The position numbers and the translations under genes were made by a program. Shown one piece after another: positions 30,839 to 40,248 of a stretch of 64,000 bases of DNA; the stretch's first letter is position 1; each line of letters starts with the position of its first letter. Under the pieces are notes generated by a model. The model was not told the DNA's origin and did no database searches. It was given only the letters and a program-made list of their open reading frames with translations. Source of the stretch: Rhynchopus sp. YZ270_cl-10 (taxonomy: Eukaryota > Euglenozoa > Diplonemea > Diplonemida > Diplonemidae); the NCBI GenBank assembly GCA_964035575.1, contig OZ037876.1, positions 124,001-188,000 on the forward strand, given 5' to 3'.

Positions 30839-32011
30839 TCACTTGCCAAGGTACTTCTCTTGCCACGCGGATACCAAGTCCAAAGTACACGCGTTCCCAC
30901 CGCACACAATCTGTTTTGATGAGGTGTGAAAGGTTTTAGATGTTTCAAGAAGAAAGCAAAAGGACATACAATAGCCACTCGGCTGTACTTCGCAAGCACG
31001 TCTTTGTGTTCATCGCAGTAAAGCAACGAAAGACCAGCACCGCATGCGGGCTCCACAAGGATTCTGAAAAAGAAAAAAAATGTGTTTTATATTTCTCTAG
31101 GGAGGGGTTTTTAGGTGTTCTTTTTTGTACGCAAAGTAGCAGCGGAAAAGACATCATATGCTCTACTTCAAGAAAGTGCAGTCAAGAACGTCTCAAAAAA
31201 AAAAAAAATACAATTTTGGAAAGACCCCATACCTGTGATCGTTGGCAAAGCCAACCAACCCCTTAATAGCGTCTGCATCGGAGACGACAACAGACCTCAC
31301 ATTGCCGTGCTCCTTACTGCGGACGAGACACTCGTCTGCGACCTGCAGGGCACCCATTGACGTGCAGATGGAGGTGATCGCGTCGAGCCGTCTCATCTCA
31401 CCAGCCTCCAACGTGATGTGCAGTGACTCTGCACCTTCTGCCTCCACAGCCACCACGGCCACATCGCCCCAGTTGTTTCTCTTCAGCCCTTCGAGCACAC
31501 CGTTGAGAAGTCCGCCACCGCCGACCACAAGCACGATTGCCTCGGGTTTGGGACCCTGCTCCTTTATTTCGTCAATGATAGACGAATGGCCGGTCCACGC
31601 CGTTGGGTGATCGAAGGGGTGACAGTATCCGGTGCTGCTGTCCTCTGCTAGAACACGCGCCTTGGTGTCGGCCGCGTTCCAGTTCTCACCAAACACCTCG
31701 CAGGTAGCACCGAGGGCACGGATCTTCTCAATCATGACAGGCTTGGTAGACGTGGGCACCACCACGTGCACATCAAGCCCCAAGCGCACTCCGCTTGTGG
31801 CCACGGCAATGCCCGCATTCCCACCACTCGAGGACACAACACGTGTCTTGCCCTGTGCCTTGTACTCCTGGCACAACCGAAGCATGCCTCTGTCCTTAAA
31901 GGACCCAGACGCCTGCATGGAGTCCAGCTTCAGATACACCTCACGTCCGCATTTGTGCGACAGCGGCTGCGACCGGATGAACGGTGTCTTCACGTGGAGC
32001 GGTTCTCCCAT
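30839..32011 (-). CDS. L-serine (threonine) dehydratase, PLP fold-type II, 314 aa, 3 exons
   Basis: Exons 32011-31233, 31063-30970 and 30910-30839 (5' sites GTATGG, GTATGT) yield a 314-residue frame, normal for the SDS/SDSL group. The start at 32011 (MGEPLHVKTPFIRSQPLS) aligns with family N-termini, and an acceptor (CACCTACTACAG) ends 16 nt upstream. The PLP Lys is in ASGSFKDRG near residue 40, the phosphate-clamp loop is SSGGNAGIA, and the Gly-rich cofactor loop is VVGGGGLLNGV. Exon 2 begins ILVEPACGAGL and exon 3 IVCGGNACTLD, both conserved C-terminal motifs. The enzyme deaminates L-serine to pyruvate and ammonia, feeding carbon metabolism. Cytosolic (no presequence). Confidence 0.92.
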
Positions 32012-32249
32012 TGTATGTGTATCGTTCTGTAGTAGGTGGGTAGGTGGAGGGGATCCGTGTGAGGTGCTAGAGGTGTGTTGTCTCAAATACAGGGGTGCGC
32101 TCGTGTTAAATTTCTGTTCTCAAAAAACACCCGACAACAATCGGGCACTTTGTATGTTTCAAAATTATGGTTTCGTTCAGTTTTTGCCAACCCTCTCCCC
32201 TAATCCCCCCCTACCCCGTACCCCGTACCCCCCCATGGTGCACCACCTG

Positions 32250-34640
32250 TCATGCTGATGACGCCTTCCCAAGGGAAGCAGGGGTGATGACGGGTTCTTG
32301 TTGCTGGGAGGCGATGCGCAGGGCTTCACCTTCGTGGTCGAACATCATTGTCTCCTTGTGCACATCCTGGCCTGGGTATGCAGGGAGGTCTGCCATGTTC
32401 GCCCATTTGTTTGTTTCCTTCCCTCCGTGGAGAGGACGTGACACGGGGGGGACACGGTGCGTATTGGCTGGCTCATCAGGCGCCAGATTTGTAGTTGTAA
32501 AGCGATGTAGCATCATATTGTCCCGCCAGCCTTTAATGGTGTGCACCACGTGGGAGCTCTGCCTGGCAATATTTTTGTAGCGTCTGTTGGCGCCCTTCCT
32601 CCACCCCTTGTCCAAGTATTTGTAGGTATCGCGGAAGTTCTTTAAGTCGAACTCGTTACGCTTGAGAACGGAGAACGGGTGTATCGTCATGACCTGCTGG
32701 TCCTTTGTGTTCAGCGACATTGCCTTGCGGACAAAGTCAGTTCTGTTCTTGCGGTAGAATGCTGTGACCTCTGCGTTGGTCATAGGCCCTGTGGGCAATG
32801 CCTTCTCGTTGTGGTTCATCTGCATGATGGCGCCGACGCTTGCAGTGGGTAGGGTCTTCACCCACTTCTCGCCCTGCTCGCGCGCTAGTGTGTAGAGCAG
32901 AGTCTTGCGCTTGTCGTAGCTCTTCGCAAGCGCATTCTCCCTTTCCTGCACCTCCTCCTTAATGTCGCTCTCCTGCAGAAGCGCAAGCTGCTTCCCTACA
33001 GAATCCTCCGCAGAGTTGCCCTGCAGGTCCTCGCTCTGCTCCTTCATCTTGATGTCCAGCAGGTGCATGTGTGCGTTCCACTCTCTGAGTGTATTGGGCT
33101 CCACGAAGGACACAACATCACCCCACGCACCAAAGCGCCCTGTGCGTCCGGCCATGTGGCAGTAGGCCTCCTTCGAAGTGGGGCAGTGCAGGACGTACAC
33201 ATGCGAGATGTCCGGCAGGTCCAGGCCGTAGGCAGTCTGCTCGTGCATCAGCAGGTACTGCCACGAACGGTCCTGAAACGGCGGCACCTTCCCCTCAGAA
33301 ACGTCGAAGAGACGGACGTTGAGGCCCGACTCCTTCATGTCCTCGTACGCGCGGTGCAGGTCTTCGTTGTTGTCCACAAACACCACAGCGCGCTTCGGCT
33401 TCTGTGTGTGTGCAGCGACAAGGAACCCCGACATAGCACTGTCGTTATCGCAGGTAATGAACTTGTGGCGGATCTTGAACGGCAGGTGACGCCGTGTAGT
33501 GAGGTGTGTCCACTGGTCGGGCTTGAGGTACCGCACAACGTGGTTCTGGAGCAGGTCTGTAAAGGTCGCTGTGAGCAGCACAACCTGCGCGCGCATGAGT
33601 GTCTTATAAGCAGGGAACGAGAGGTAGTAAGACATGACGATGTCAGTCGGGTTCGCATGGATGGAACGCTCCCTTCGCAGCTCCACTGGCGACGTGACTG
33701 GGTCGATGGGGTTGAAGCAGGTGAACGCCTCGTCGACGACGATGCGCCGTATGGGAAGGTTCATCTGGTAGTACAGGAGGTAGTCCGCCCAGCGCGGCGG
33801 CTGCGCGATGACGAGACGCGGCCCTCCGTGCCACGTGCGCTTCAGACGTCGGTAGTCGCGCTTGAGCTCCTCCTCATCTTCGTTCGGGTCCTGCAGGTGC
33901 AGCTGCAGCCACTCATCATCTGTGCGCCCCAAGAGCTCACCCTTGTTTGTCCACTTCAAGCAGTATGAGTAGAGCTGCAAAGCAAGCTGCTTCGACGGTA
34001 CGAAGATGACATTCACCCCACGCTCCTCCGACGCAATGAGCTGCAGCAGCGAGAGCAGGTAGGCAACCGTCTTCCCCGTCCCGGTCACAGCGGAGTAGAC
34101 GATGTCTCTGTCTTTGACGTGGAGGAGTGCAGGCACGATGTCCTTTTGGACGGTCGAAGGGCGGTCGCCGATCCACTCTTTTGCGACGTCGGCGAATTCG
34201 CCTGAGATGCCTATTTCTTCCCATGTTTGCGGGACGACACTTTCACCGTCTAGGGCACGGCGGAAGTCACCTACATCTTCAACATGCGCACGAATACTTG
34301 CGGGCACGGGTGGCTGGACGACTGCGTCCAGATCACCGAGGTCACCCTGTGCCCAGAAACGCTGGTCTAGGTCATACTTCGTACGCAGGCCTTCGATGCT
34401 TGGGTCCTGGTGCTGCACAACACGGTCGTGCACCTCGCGGTCCTCTAGGTTGATCATGCGCCCCTCCGTCGCCATGGGCAGGTCGTGGTGCCCACGGTAG
34501 CTCTGCTGCTTCGACCCTGTGGAGTGCTCTGACGGCTCCGCCACGTAGAAGTCACCTACCTTCTTCAGACGCGGCTCACTGCCGTTACTTCGTACCTGAT
34601 GAAGCCCCGATGGACGGGGGCTGCGCACAACTCTTTTCAT
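32250..34640 (-). CDS. DEAD-like superfamily 2 RNA helicase with DEAF motif (796 aa)
   Basis: Single exon, start ATG 34640 (MKRVVRSPRPSGLHQVRSNG). Helicase landmarks: Q-motif-like RPSTVQKDIVPAL (160-172), Walker A SAVTGTGKT (183-191), motif II DEAF at 303-306 instead of DEAD, motif III TATF (357-360) instead of SAT, and motif VI HMAGRTGRFG (495-504). There is a 130-residue N-terminal extension rich in Arg without acidic residues at the start, possibly a mitochondrial leader. The 290-residue C-terminal extension is highly charged. Such helicases remodel RNA or ribonucleoprotein with ATP; the unusual motif II and extensions suggest a specialised RNP-assembly protein, for example in mitoribosome biogenesis (inference). 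Motif I is intact, so ATP binding is likely. Confidence 0.88.
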   Translation of the reverse strand: MKRVVRSPRPSGLHQVRSNGSEPRLKKVGDFYVAEPSEHSTGSKQQSYRGHHDLPMATEGRMINLEDREVHDRVVQHQDPSIEGLRTKYDLDQRFWAQGDLGDLDAVVQPPVPASIRAHVEDVGDFRRALDGESVVPQTWEEIGISGEFADVAKEWIGDRPSTVQKDIVPALLHVKDRDIVYSAVTGTGKTVAYLLSLLQLIASEERGVNVIFVPSKQLALQLYSYCLKWTNKGELLGRTDDEWLQLHLQDPNEDEEELKRDYRRLKRTWHGGPRLVIAQPPRWADYLLYYQMNLPIRRIVVDEAFTCFNPIDPVTSPVELRRERSIHANPTDIVMSYYLSFPAYKTLMRAQVVLLTATFTDLLQNHVVRYLKPDQWTHLTTRRHLPFKIRHKFITCDNDSAMSGFLVAAHTQKPKRAVVFVDNNEDLHRAYEDMKESGLNVRLFDVSEGKVPPFQDRSWQYLLMHEQTAYGLDLPDISHVYVLHCPTSKEAYCHMAGRTGRFGAWGDVVSFVEPNTLREWNAHMHLLDIKMKEQSEDLQGNSAEDSVGKQLALLQESDIKEEVQERENALAKSYDKRKTLLYTLAREQGEKWVKTLPTASVGAIMQMNHNEKALPTGPMTNAEVTAFYRKNRTDFVRKAMSLNTKDQQVMTIHPFSVLKRNEFDLKNFRDTYKYLDKGWRKGANRRYKNIARQSSHVVHTIKGWRDNMMLHRFTTTNLAPDEPANTHRVPPVSRPLHGGKETNKWANMADLPAYPGQDVHKETMMFDHEGEALRIASQQQEPVITPASLGKASSA

Positions 34641-34820
34641 TGTCAGGGAAAGAGAAGTGGTGTCCCCCCCTACCCCTACGTGGAAGGAATGTGGGTGTGA
34701 TGGGGGAGGAGTTTGAAAAAAATGGGCGTCAAAAGATGGTACCTTTTTTTTTTTGTGCGCTTCGCGTTGTTTTTGTACTTATTTGTCGACAAAAAAAATG
34801 TAAAAAAAAGGTGGAAAGAG

Positions 34821-34850
34821 CTGATGAGCCTCACATGAGACTTAGTCATC
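34821..34850 (+). repeat. Dispersed hairpin element H1, diverged
   Basis: CTGATGAGCCTCACATGAGA then CTTAGTCATC. GATGA pairs with TCATC, and the CCTC core and TTAGTCA tail match H1. Confidence 0.45.
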
Positions 34851-35078
34851 TTTTTAAAAAAAAAACTATGTATTATCATGACACAACATGTCATGCTTTT
34901 CACCACCCCCTCTATGTCACTCTTGCGTTCGTGACATGAAATGCTGTATTCTGTGTGTGTGTTTTTTCTGTATGCCGCTCTTGTTCTTAGGTCGTTCCTC
35001 CACATTATCATAGGGGAAAGTGAGGCAACGAACAAAAAGACAAGAAGAAAGGAGAAAAAAGGGTAAAGTCGGGGGTAT

Positions 35079-35113
35079 TGATGAACCTAAGCCTCTTGTT
35101 GCTTAGTCACCTC
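35079..35113 (+). repeat. Dispersed hairpin element H1 (canonical)
   Basis: TTGATGAAC lead, stem CTAAGC, loop CTCTTGTT, stem GCTTAG, tail TCACCT. Confidence 0.7.
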
Positions 35114-35228
35114 CCCGAAAAAATAATTTCTGGAACAAAGGAGCGTCGTATGAGGTATGAAAGAATCCCCTCAACAGACGTGCGGCAATAAGGTCAACAC
35201 ACAAAAGAAAGAAAAAACTGTAGTTGTT

Positions 35229-35284
35229 TGATGCAGGCACACCTCCGACTGACCCACGTACAATGCCAGCCATTTGGATGAAAG
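35229..35284 (+). repeat. Dispersed element H3, 5' part
   Basis: TTGATGCAGGCACACCTCCG, then ACTGACCCACGTACAATGCC and AGCCATTTGGATGAAAG, nearly identical to the copy at 35769, 540 bp away in the same orientation. Confidence 0.75.
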
Positions 35285-35768
35285 AAAAGAAAGGTTGAAA
35301 GATCAAAGAGATGAATGTTTCCTTAGATTTCAAAGGGGGGGGGACAAAAAAAATATGGAAAAAGGCGTTGAACAGCACGAAACCTATCTGGTTAATTCCA
35401 TTATAACGTACTGATTTGCTTGCTTCTGTATTTGCGTTACAGTATGTCTACAAAAAAAAATTCCCGTTCTTTTTTTGTGTCGACAATCGCGTTTTCGGTT
35501 ATAAAGATCATAAAAGACTTTTGTTTATTTATAAAGTTATGTCCAAACCATGTCCTCAAAAATTGTTTTGATATAGACGCCATAACGGGCATAGCAGCCA
35601 CTATGGTCTACAAAAAACCTTAACATAAAAATATGCACAAAAAAAGAGACAGCATTTTCTGTCGACAACCAACTTATTGCCAAATGGCTAAAGTTATGCC
35701 AATGCCGGCCCGATATTTTTTACAAAATTATATTTTATGCAAAACAGAAAAAACCCCCCCTGGAGTTG

Positions 35769-35848
35769 GTTGATGCAGGCCACCTCCGACTGACCCACAT
35801 ACGATGCCAGCCATCCGGATGAAAGCTCAAGTACCCTGCGGCATAAAA
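35769..35848 (+). repeat. Dispersed element H3, full copy
   Basis: GTTGATGCAGGCCACCTCCG, CTGACCCACATACGATGCC, CATCCGGATGAAAG, CAAGTACCCTGCGGCATAAA. Best representative of the family (about 80 bp). Confidence 0.75.
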
Positions 35849-36330
35849 AGCCTCTCCCCCTCCCTTTTTCCCTGCCCCATATTTCCCCCCCTGTTATGAG
35901 TGGTAAAGGGGAAAAAAAAACCCCCCCACCCAAATATGATTCGCTGCGTAGTTTTGTGTTAAAAAAAGGCGTCAAAAAAAGTTCATCAAATATTCAGAGG
36001 TCGAAGAATAGAACAACGTAACAGAGTAGGAAATTTGAGATGACGGTCTAAAAAAAAACCAAAAAAAAAAAGAAGTCTGGAGTGGGTAAAAGAGACCAAA
36101 CAACAGGCTTTTTGGTCTTTTTTTTGGTTTTCAATGGTTGTGTTTTGTTTTGAAAAATTTCTTATTTTTTTTTCGAAGTTTTCTTGAAAATTGGCTGTAT
36201 AATGCTAACCCGCAGTCTACTCCCTTCAATGCACGGGTTGGGGTTGGTTTGCTTTGTTATTTTTTTAAAAAAATGTGGGGTTCAGTGGTTTATTTCAGCA
36301 GGGGTATGAGTAGAAACAAAAGAAAAGCTT

Positions 36331-36368
36331 GTAAGATGATACTAAGCCGTATATTGCTTAGTCACCTT
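36331..36368 (+). repeat. Dispersed hairpin element H1
   Basis: GTAAGATGATA lead, stem CTAAGC, loop CGTATATT, stem GCTTAG, tail TCACCTTA. The stem is kept although the loop sequence is lost. Confidence 0.65.
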
Positions 36369-36834
36369 AAACAACAAAAGAAAGCCATCACTCAGGCGTG
36401 CAGTTTGCCTTAGACATTTTGCAGAGATGAGGTGATGATGGTGCATATGGTGCAAAAAAAATATAAACAACTTTTTTTTTCGAAATTTTTTTTTATTTTT
36501 TTCCTTCAAAACTTCACACACAACGCTTTTGGTTTTTGGGAGACACGGTGCCAGGTTCTATGATATGCACGGAACCACCCTGCACCTGTTTGTCATATCG
36601 TTTCCCGTACAATACATGGAGAAACGTTTCGCGCTCGCGAAACTAAAGCTGATAAGAATTAGCGAAAATACAAAAACCAGCGCGTGTGGAAGACAAAAAA
36701 GAAGAGGAAAATATTTTGTCTGATTTCAAAAGTGGTGTTTACGTTTTGGGTACGGGGCGGAGAATAAAATCTGTTCGATAAAAGAAACGCGAGCTTATTG
36801 TTGTCATTGAGAGACACACATATTAAAAAACTTT

Positions 36835-36877
36835 GACTTGAAATACAAAGCCCTTCTTGTGACAGACTGTGTACCTA
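36835..36877 (+). repeat. Dispersed element H2, short copy
   Basis: ACTTGAAATACAAAGCCC, then TTCTTGTGACAGACTGTG and TACC. Confidence 0.65.
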
Positions 36878-36990
36878 AAAAAATCAATACTAAAAAAAAA
36901 AAAGAAAGAAAAGCTGACTGAAGTCATCTTCAAACAAAAGGAATGTGTTCTCAACACTATATATAGTTTTGCTTTTTATTTTTGGTTGCA

Positions 36991-37028
36991 AGCTAGAGAG
37001 ACTTTGGTCAGGAGACCCCTCTCTAGCT
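36991..37028. repeat. Nested hairpin in spacer
   Basis: AGCTAGAGAG pairs perfectly with CTCTCTAGCT (10 bp). Between them GGTC-AGGA-GACC forms a second small hairpin. No matching copy was seen elsewhere in the window. It may be a structured RNA or a small palindromic insertion. Confidence 0.5.
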
Positions 37029-37710
37029 GAAAACTTGAGGTAAAAATGTTACTCACGTTTAAAAGGGGAGAAAAAGGCTAATTAGGTGAGAGCACCTAAG
37101 CCACTCTGTGCTAAGCCACCTAAAAGGGCGGGGAAATGTCCTAAAATCAGACAACCAAAACCGAAAAGAGAGGAAGATATCAACGCTGTCCATAGACTAA
37201 TGGTAGTGCCATATAGGCAGACAATACACGACGGTGAAGTACAGTGCCTTCAGTTGATTTTTTGTGTTTTACATTCCTATGGTTTCGTTGTCTTACAACA
37301 TGGTGAAACCGCAGATAAAAAACAACAAAGTCAAAGTCATTTACTTCACCGTCATGTAGAACGCATCCCCAAGAGATGGGGAGGGGGATTGGCGAGGAAA
37401 TGAAAAAAAAACACATTTTGCAAACAAATGCAAAATTTGTTCTTCGCCTTTTTGTGGAACTGTAACAGAAAGGATAAGACTGCAAACGAACATTTTAATT
37501 TTTTTTTTTTTTTTTTTTTTTGAAGGGAAAAAAGAAAAAAAAAGAGTTCACAAAAGCAATTTGTATTCAAAACAAAAAAGTTTGTAATGAACCTAAGCGT
37601 CTCTTCCTCTTAACAAAAGATAAGGTTCGTACAGCGCAAAGTAAGGCAAAAAAAAAGGGCCTTTTGGAAGAAAGCTCGCAAAACTATGTCCGATTCGTTT
37701 CCCAAAAAAA

Positions 37711-37744
37711 TTATAAGATGAACCTAACCCTTGGGATTGGTCAC
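37711..37744 (+). repeat. Dispersed hairpin element H1, weak stem
   Basis: TTATAAGATGAACCTAACCC, then TTGGGATTGGTCAC: the lead is canonical and the stem is CCC/GGG-centred with mismatches. Confidence 0.5.
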
Positions 37745-38590
37745 TATACAAAGTGTAATCGGAGAACCAAGACTCAGGAGAGTCATGGGAAAGTGGGTAA
37801 AGAACCGACACGTTGTACAAAGCCATACACCAACTGCAACCTTTTTTTCTTTCTCTTTCTCTCTGTTCTCGTTCGTTGAGGTGTTCCGGTCCATTGCAAA
37901 AACAAAAACAAAAAAAACAAGTAATTGCCAGAGGTTGTAGGGAAAAAAACAAAATAATAAAATTGTAGTCTGCTCTATGCAGTGGACAGTAGTACCGGCA
38001 TTACTTTGAGTAAGTTGGTTTCCACAACACAACGATAAAAGATAAGAGAAAACACAAAAAAAGGCGCAAAAAAATTACCTCGTAAATAAAATCCTTTTGT
38101 GTGCGCTCATGCACGTGGGTGGGAAGAGAAAAAACAAATCAGAAAAATAATAACAAAAAAAAAAAAAAAACTGTCGTTTGTTTAGTCGGTACGCTTACCT
38201 TACCTCATACGTGACGTTTGAATTCGTCGTTTTTTTCCGAATTCCTTTTTTTTTTTTAAATTATTTCGAATGTAATATATTCATGGCACCTTCCCCCGAA
38301 GGGATTCAGTGCTTTTCACTGTTCACATTCTCTTGCTAACAACAAGGAACAACGTGGGGCATTTTGTTGCTTTTTGTTTTGTTTCATTTTATTGAAACAG
38401 ATTCGGGGGGGGTTTTTTTTGTGTTAGTGGAGTAGCCTAAAAGACCGCCCCAGCAGACAAGAACAAACGCAAGAAAGCTTTTTATTGACATAATATATGT
38501 GCCCCACCACCCAATACACATTAAAATGTCTTTTATCATTTCACTTCAATAGTTATCGCAGGAAAGAACGAAATAAACTAAGTTAGAAAG

Positions 38591-39397
38591 CAGGGTTTTT
38601 TCTAGGGGGAGCGGGGGGGGACGCCGTCCCCCCCCCAGATTTTGGGGGGAAACGCGTCCCCCCCCGGGGGGGGACGCATTTTGACTTGGGAAAAAAAGGA
38701 TATGGGGGGTGGTTGGGGGTCACCCGCACATACCCCCATTTGGGACACCACGTACGTAACCCGCACCAGAAAAAAAAGGGGAGGCAGGGAGTCGAGCGCG
38801 CGCGAAGCGCGTCTTATCCCCTTCCTGGCATCATTGTGAAGAGGATATAGCGAGGTGAAGTTTCAGACCGTGCCCCCAATTCACTCAATCTTTGCACCAT
38901 TTGACGGACCGAACAAAAGAGTGAGAATAAGGGATCGGCAAAAATAAAAAAGTAGCGTACCGTGCGCCTGCGGCGCAACTCAAAACTTATGAGCGGAATC
39001 CCACAGCCCTCTACCATAGTTTGGCTGTAAAAATGTTCAATTTTAGGTCACAATTTTTTGAAATGTTGCGTACCGTGGCTTCGCCAGAAAGTTCTGACCG
39101 CCGTTTCTTCTTGTACTGAGGGAAGGTTCCGTGGAACATGAGAAAAAGGGTTGGTTTGGTTCTTGATGTACGTTACCATCCCACGTTATCACGTATTTAC
39201 GTGAAATGAAGGGGCTTTTTTGCGCGGAGCGCGAAAATTTTTGACCCCTTTTTGGACATATCTTCACGGTTTTGGAAAAATTTTCCATGAAGATAAGCGG
39301 AAACCCTGCTTGCACCTGCGAAAAAAAAATTTTTTTTGGGTGGTTTTTTTTGCGTCCCCCCCCAGATCTGAAAAAAAAAATCCTAGAAAAAACCCTG
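38591..39397. mobile_element. 807-bp non-autonomous DNA transposon-like element with 16-bp TIRs
   Basis: The left end is CAGGGTTTTTTCTAGG; the right end is its exact reverse complement. Both are flanked by GAAAG (38586-38590 and 39398-39402), a probable 5-bp target duplication. Subterminal C/G-rich runs joined to GACGC occur at both sides in inverted order. The interior has no transposase-like frame, so it is non-autonomous. Superfamily undetermined. Confidence 0.7.
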
Positions 39398-39650
39398 GAA
39401 AGGGGCAAAAAAAAAAGGAAGGCAAATAGACCTACGGAGACAACACTCAATGTTGCAACAAAACTGAATGAACATATGGTTTTTTAGTTGTATTTTTTTG
39501 CATTTTTTACACAAACTCGAAATATGCACAACTTACCCCCCCCAAAAAAAAAAAACAGCTGCGAGAACACAACACCAGACGCCACACTAAACCACCTTGC
39601 GTGGAACACCTTCTCATAACCAAAAAAACCCCATATTAAATAGAAAAGTT

Positions 39651-39688
39651 TACAAGATGATCCTAAGCCTCTTCGTGCTTAGTCACTT
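39651..39688 (+). repeat. Dispersed hairpin element H1 (canonical)
   Basis: TACAAGATGATC lead, stem CTAAGC, loop CTCTTCGT, stem GCTTAG, tail TCACTTT. Confidence 0.7.
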
Positions 39689-40248
39689 TGGTCACATTCG
39701 TTATTAACTATAGCGTTAGGTCGAAATAAGGGCAAAGAAGATTCACACAAATGTGGTCATTCTAGTACGCAGAAATGCGTACTAAAAACACATCTAACTA
39801 AAAACCATCTATCAAGCGAAAACGAAGACGAAAGAACCAAAATACGACGATACAATGTGCCTCAGGTGCATAAATCAGAAGGGGAGCGCAAAAAAAACTT
39901 TTAAAAAGCCAGCGAATATTATTGTTTCGTCGTCTCTTTTCACTCTCACAACGCCTCGGATCGCTTCTCTTTTAAGACTTTTTTTTTTGCCATTATAATT
40001 TATTTTGCGTCGACAACCGCCTAAGAATCCACGCTAATAGGGTATTGTACTCAATGTTGGTCAAAGCCTTTTTGTACTACGGAAGGTATAGACATAGATT
40101 TTTCTTTGAATTTTTGTGAATTCAAAAAAAATACACAAACACTCGTTTGTACACCAATCCCTTCTAAATAGGGCATCCCCATGGACCATCAGCGACCCTG
40201 CCGTCGCGGGTATAATCCGTAGTTTTTTTACAAATGACGGCATATTCT

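Larger units (their letters stand above)
34641..40248. other. Largest spacer (5.6 kb), AT-rich, repeat-dense
   Basis: No coding frame with gene-like composition. It contains seven or more H1/H2/H3 copies, a nested hairpin at 36991-37028, a T run at about 37501-37521 and an 807-bp inverted-repeat element at 38591-39397. Confidence 0.65.

Noticed and set aside
5701-39688. H1 as hammerhead ribozymes or C/D-box snoRNAs, because of the GATGA lead
   Set aside because: The conserved GAAA core and third stem of a hammerhead are missing, and no D box (CTGA) with terminal stem occurs at the right spacing.
34641-40248. A gene hidden in the largest spacer
   Set aside because: Open frames there are short, on both strands, dominated by Lys/Phe/Asn runs, and overlap repeats; none has splice-compatible continuation.
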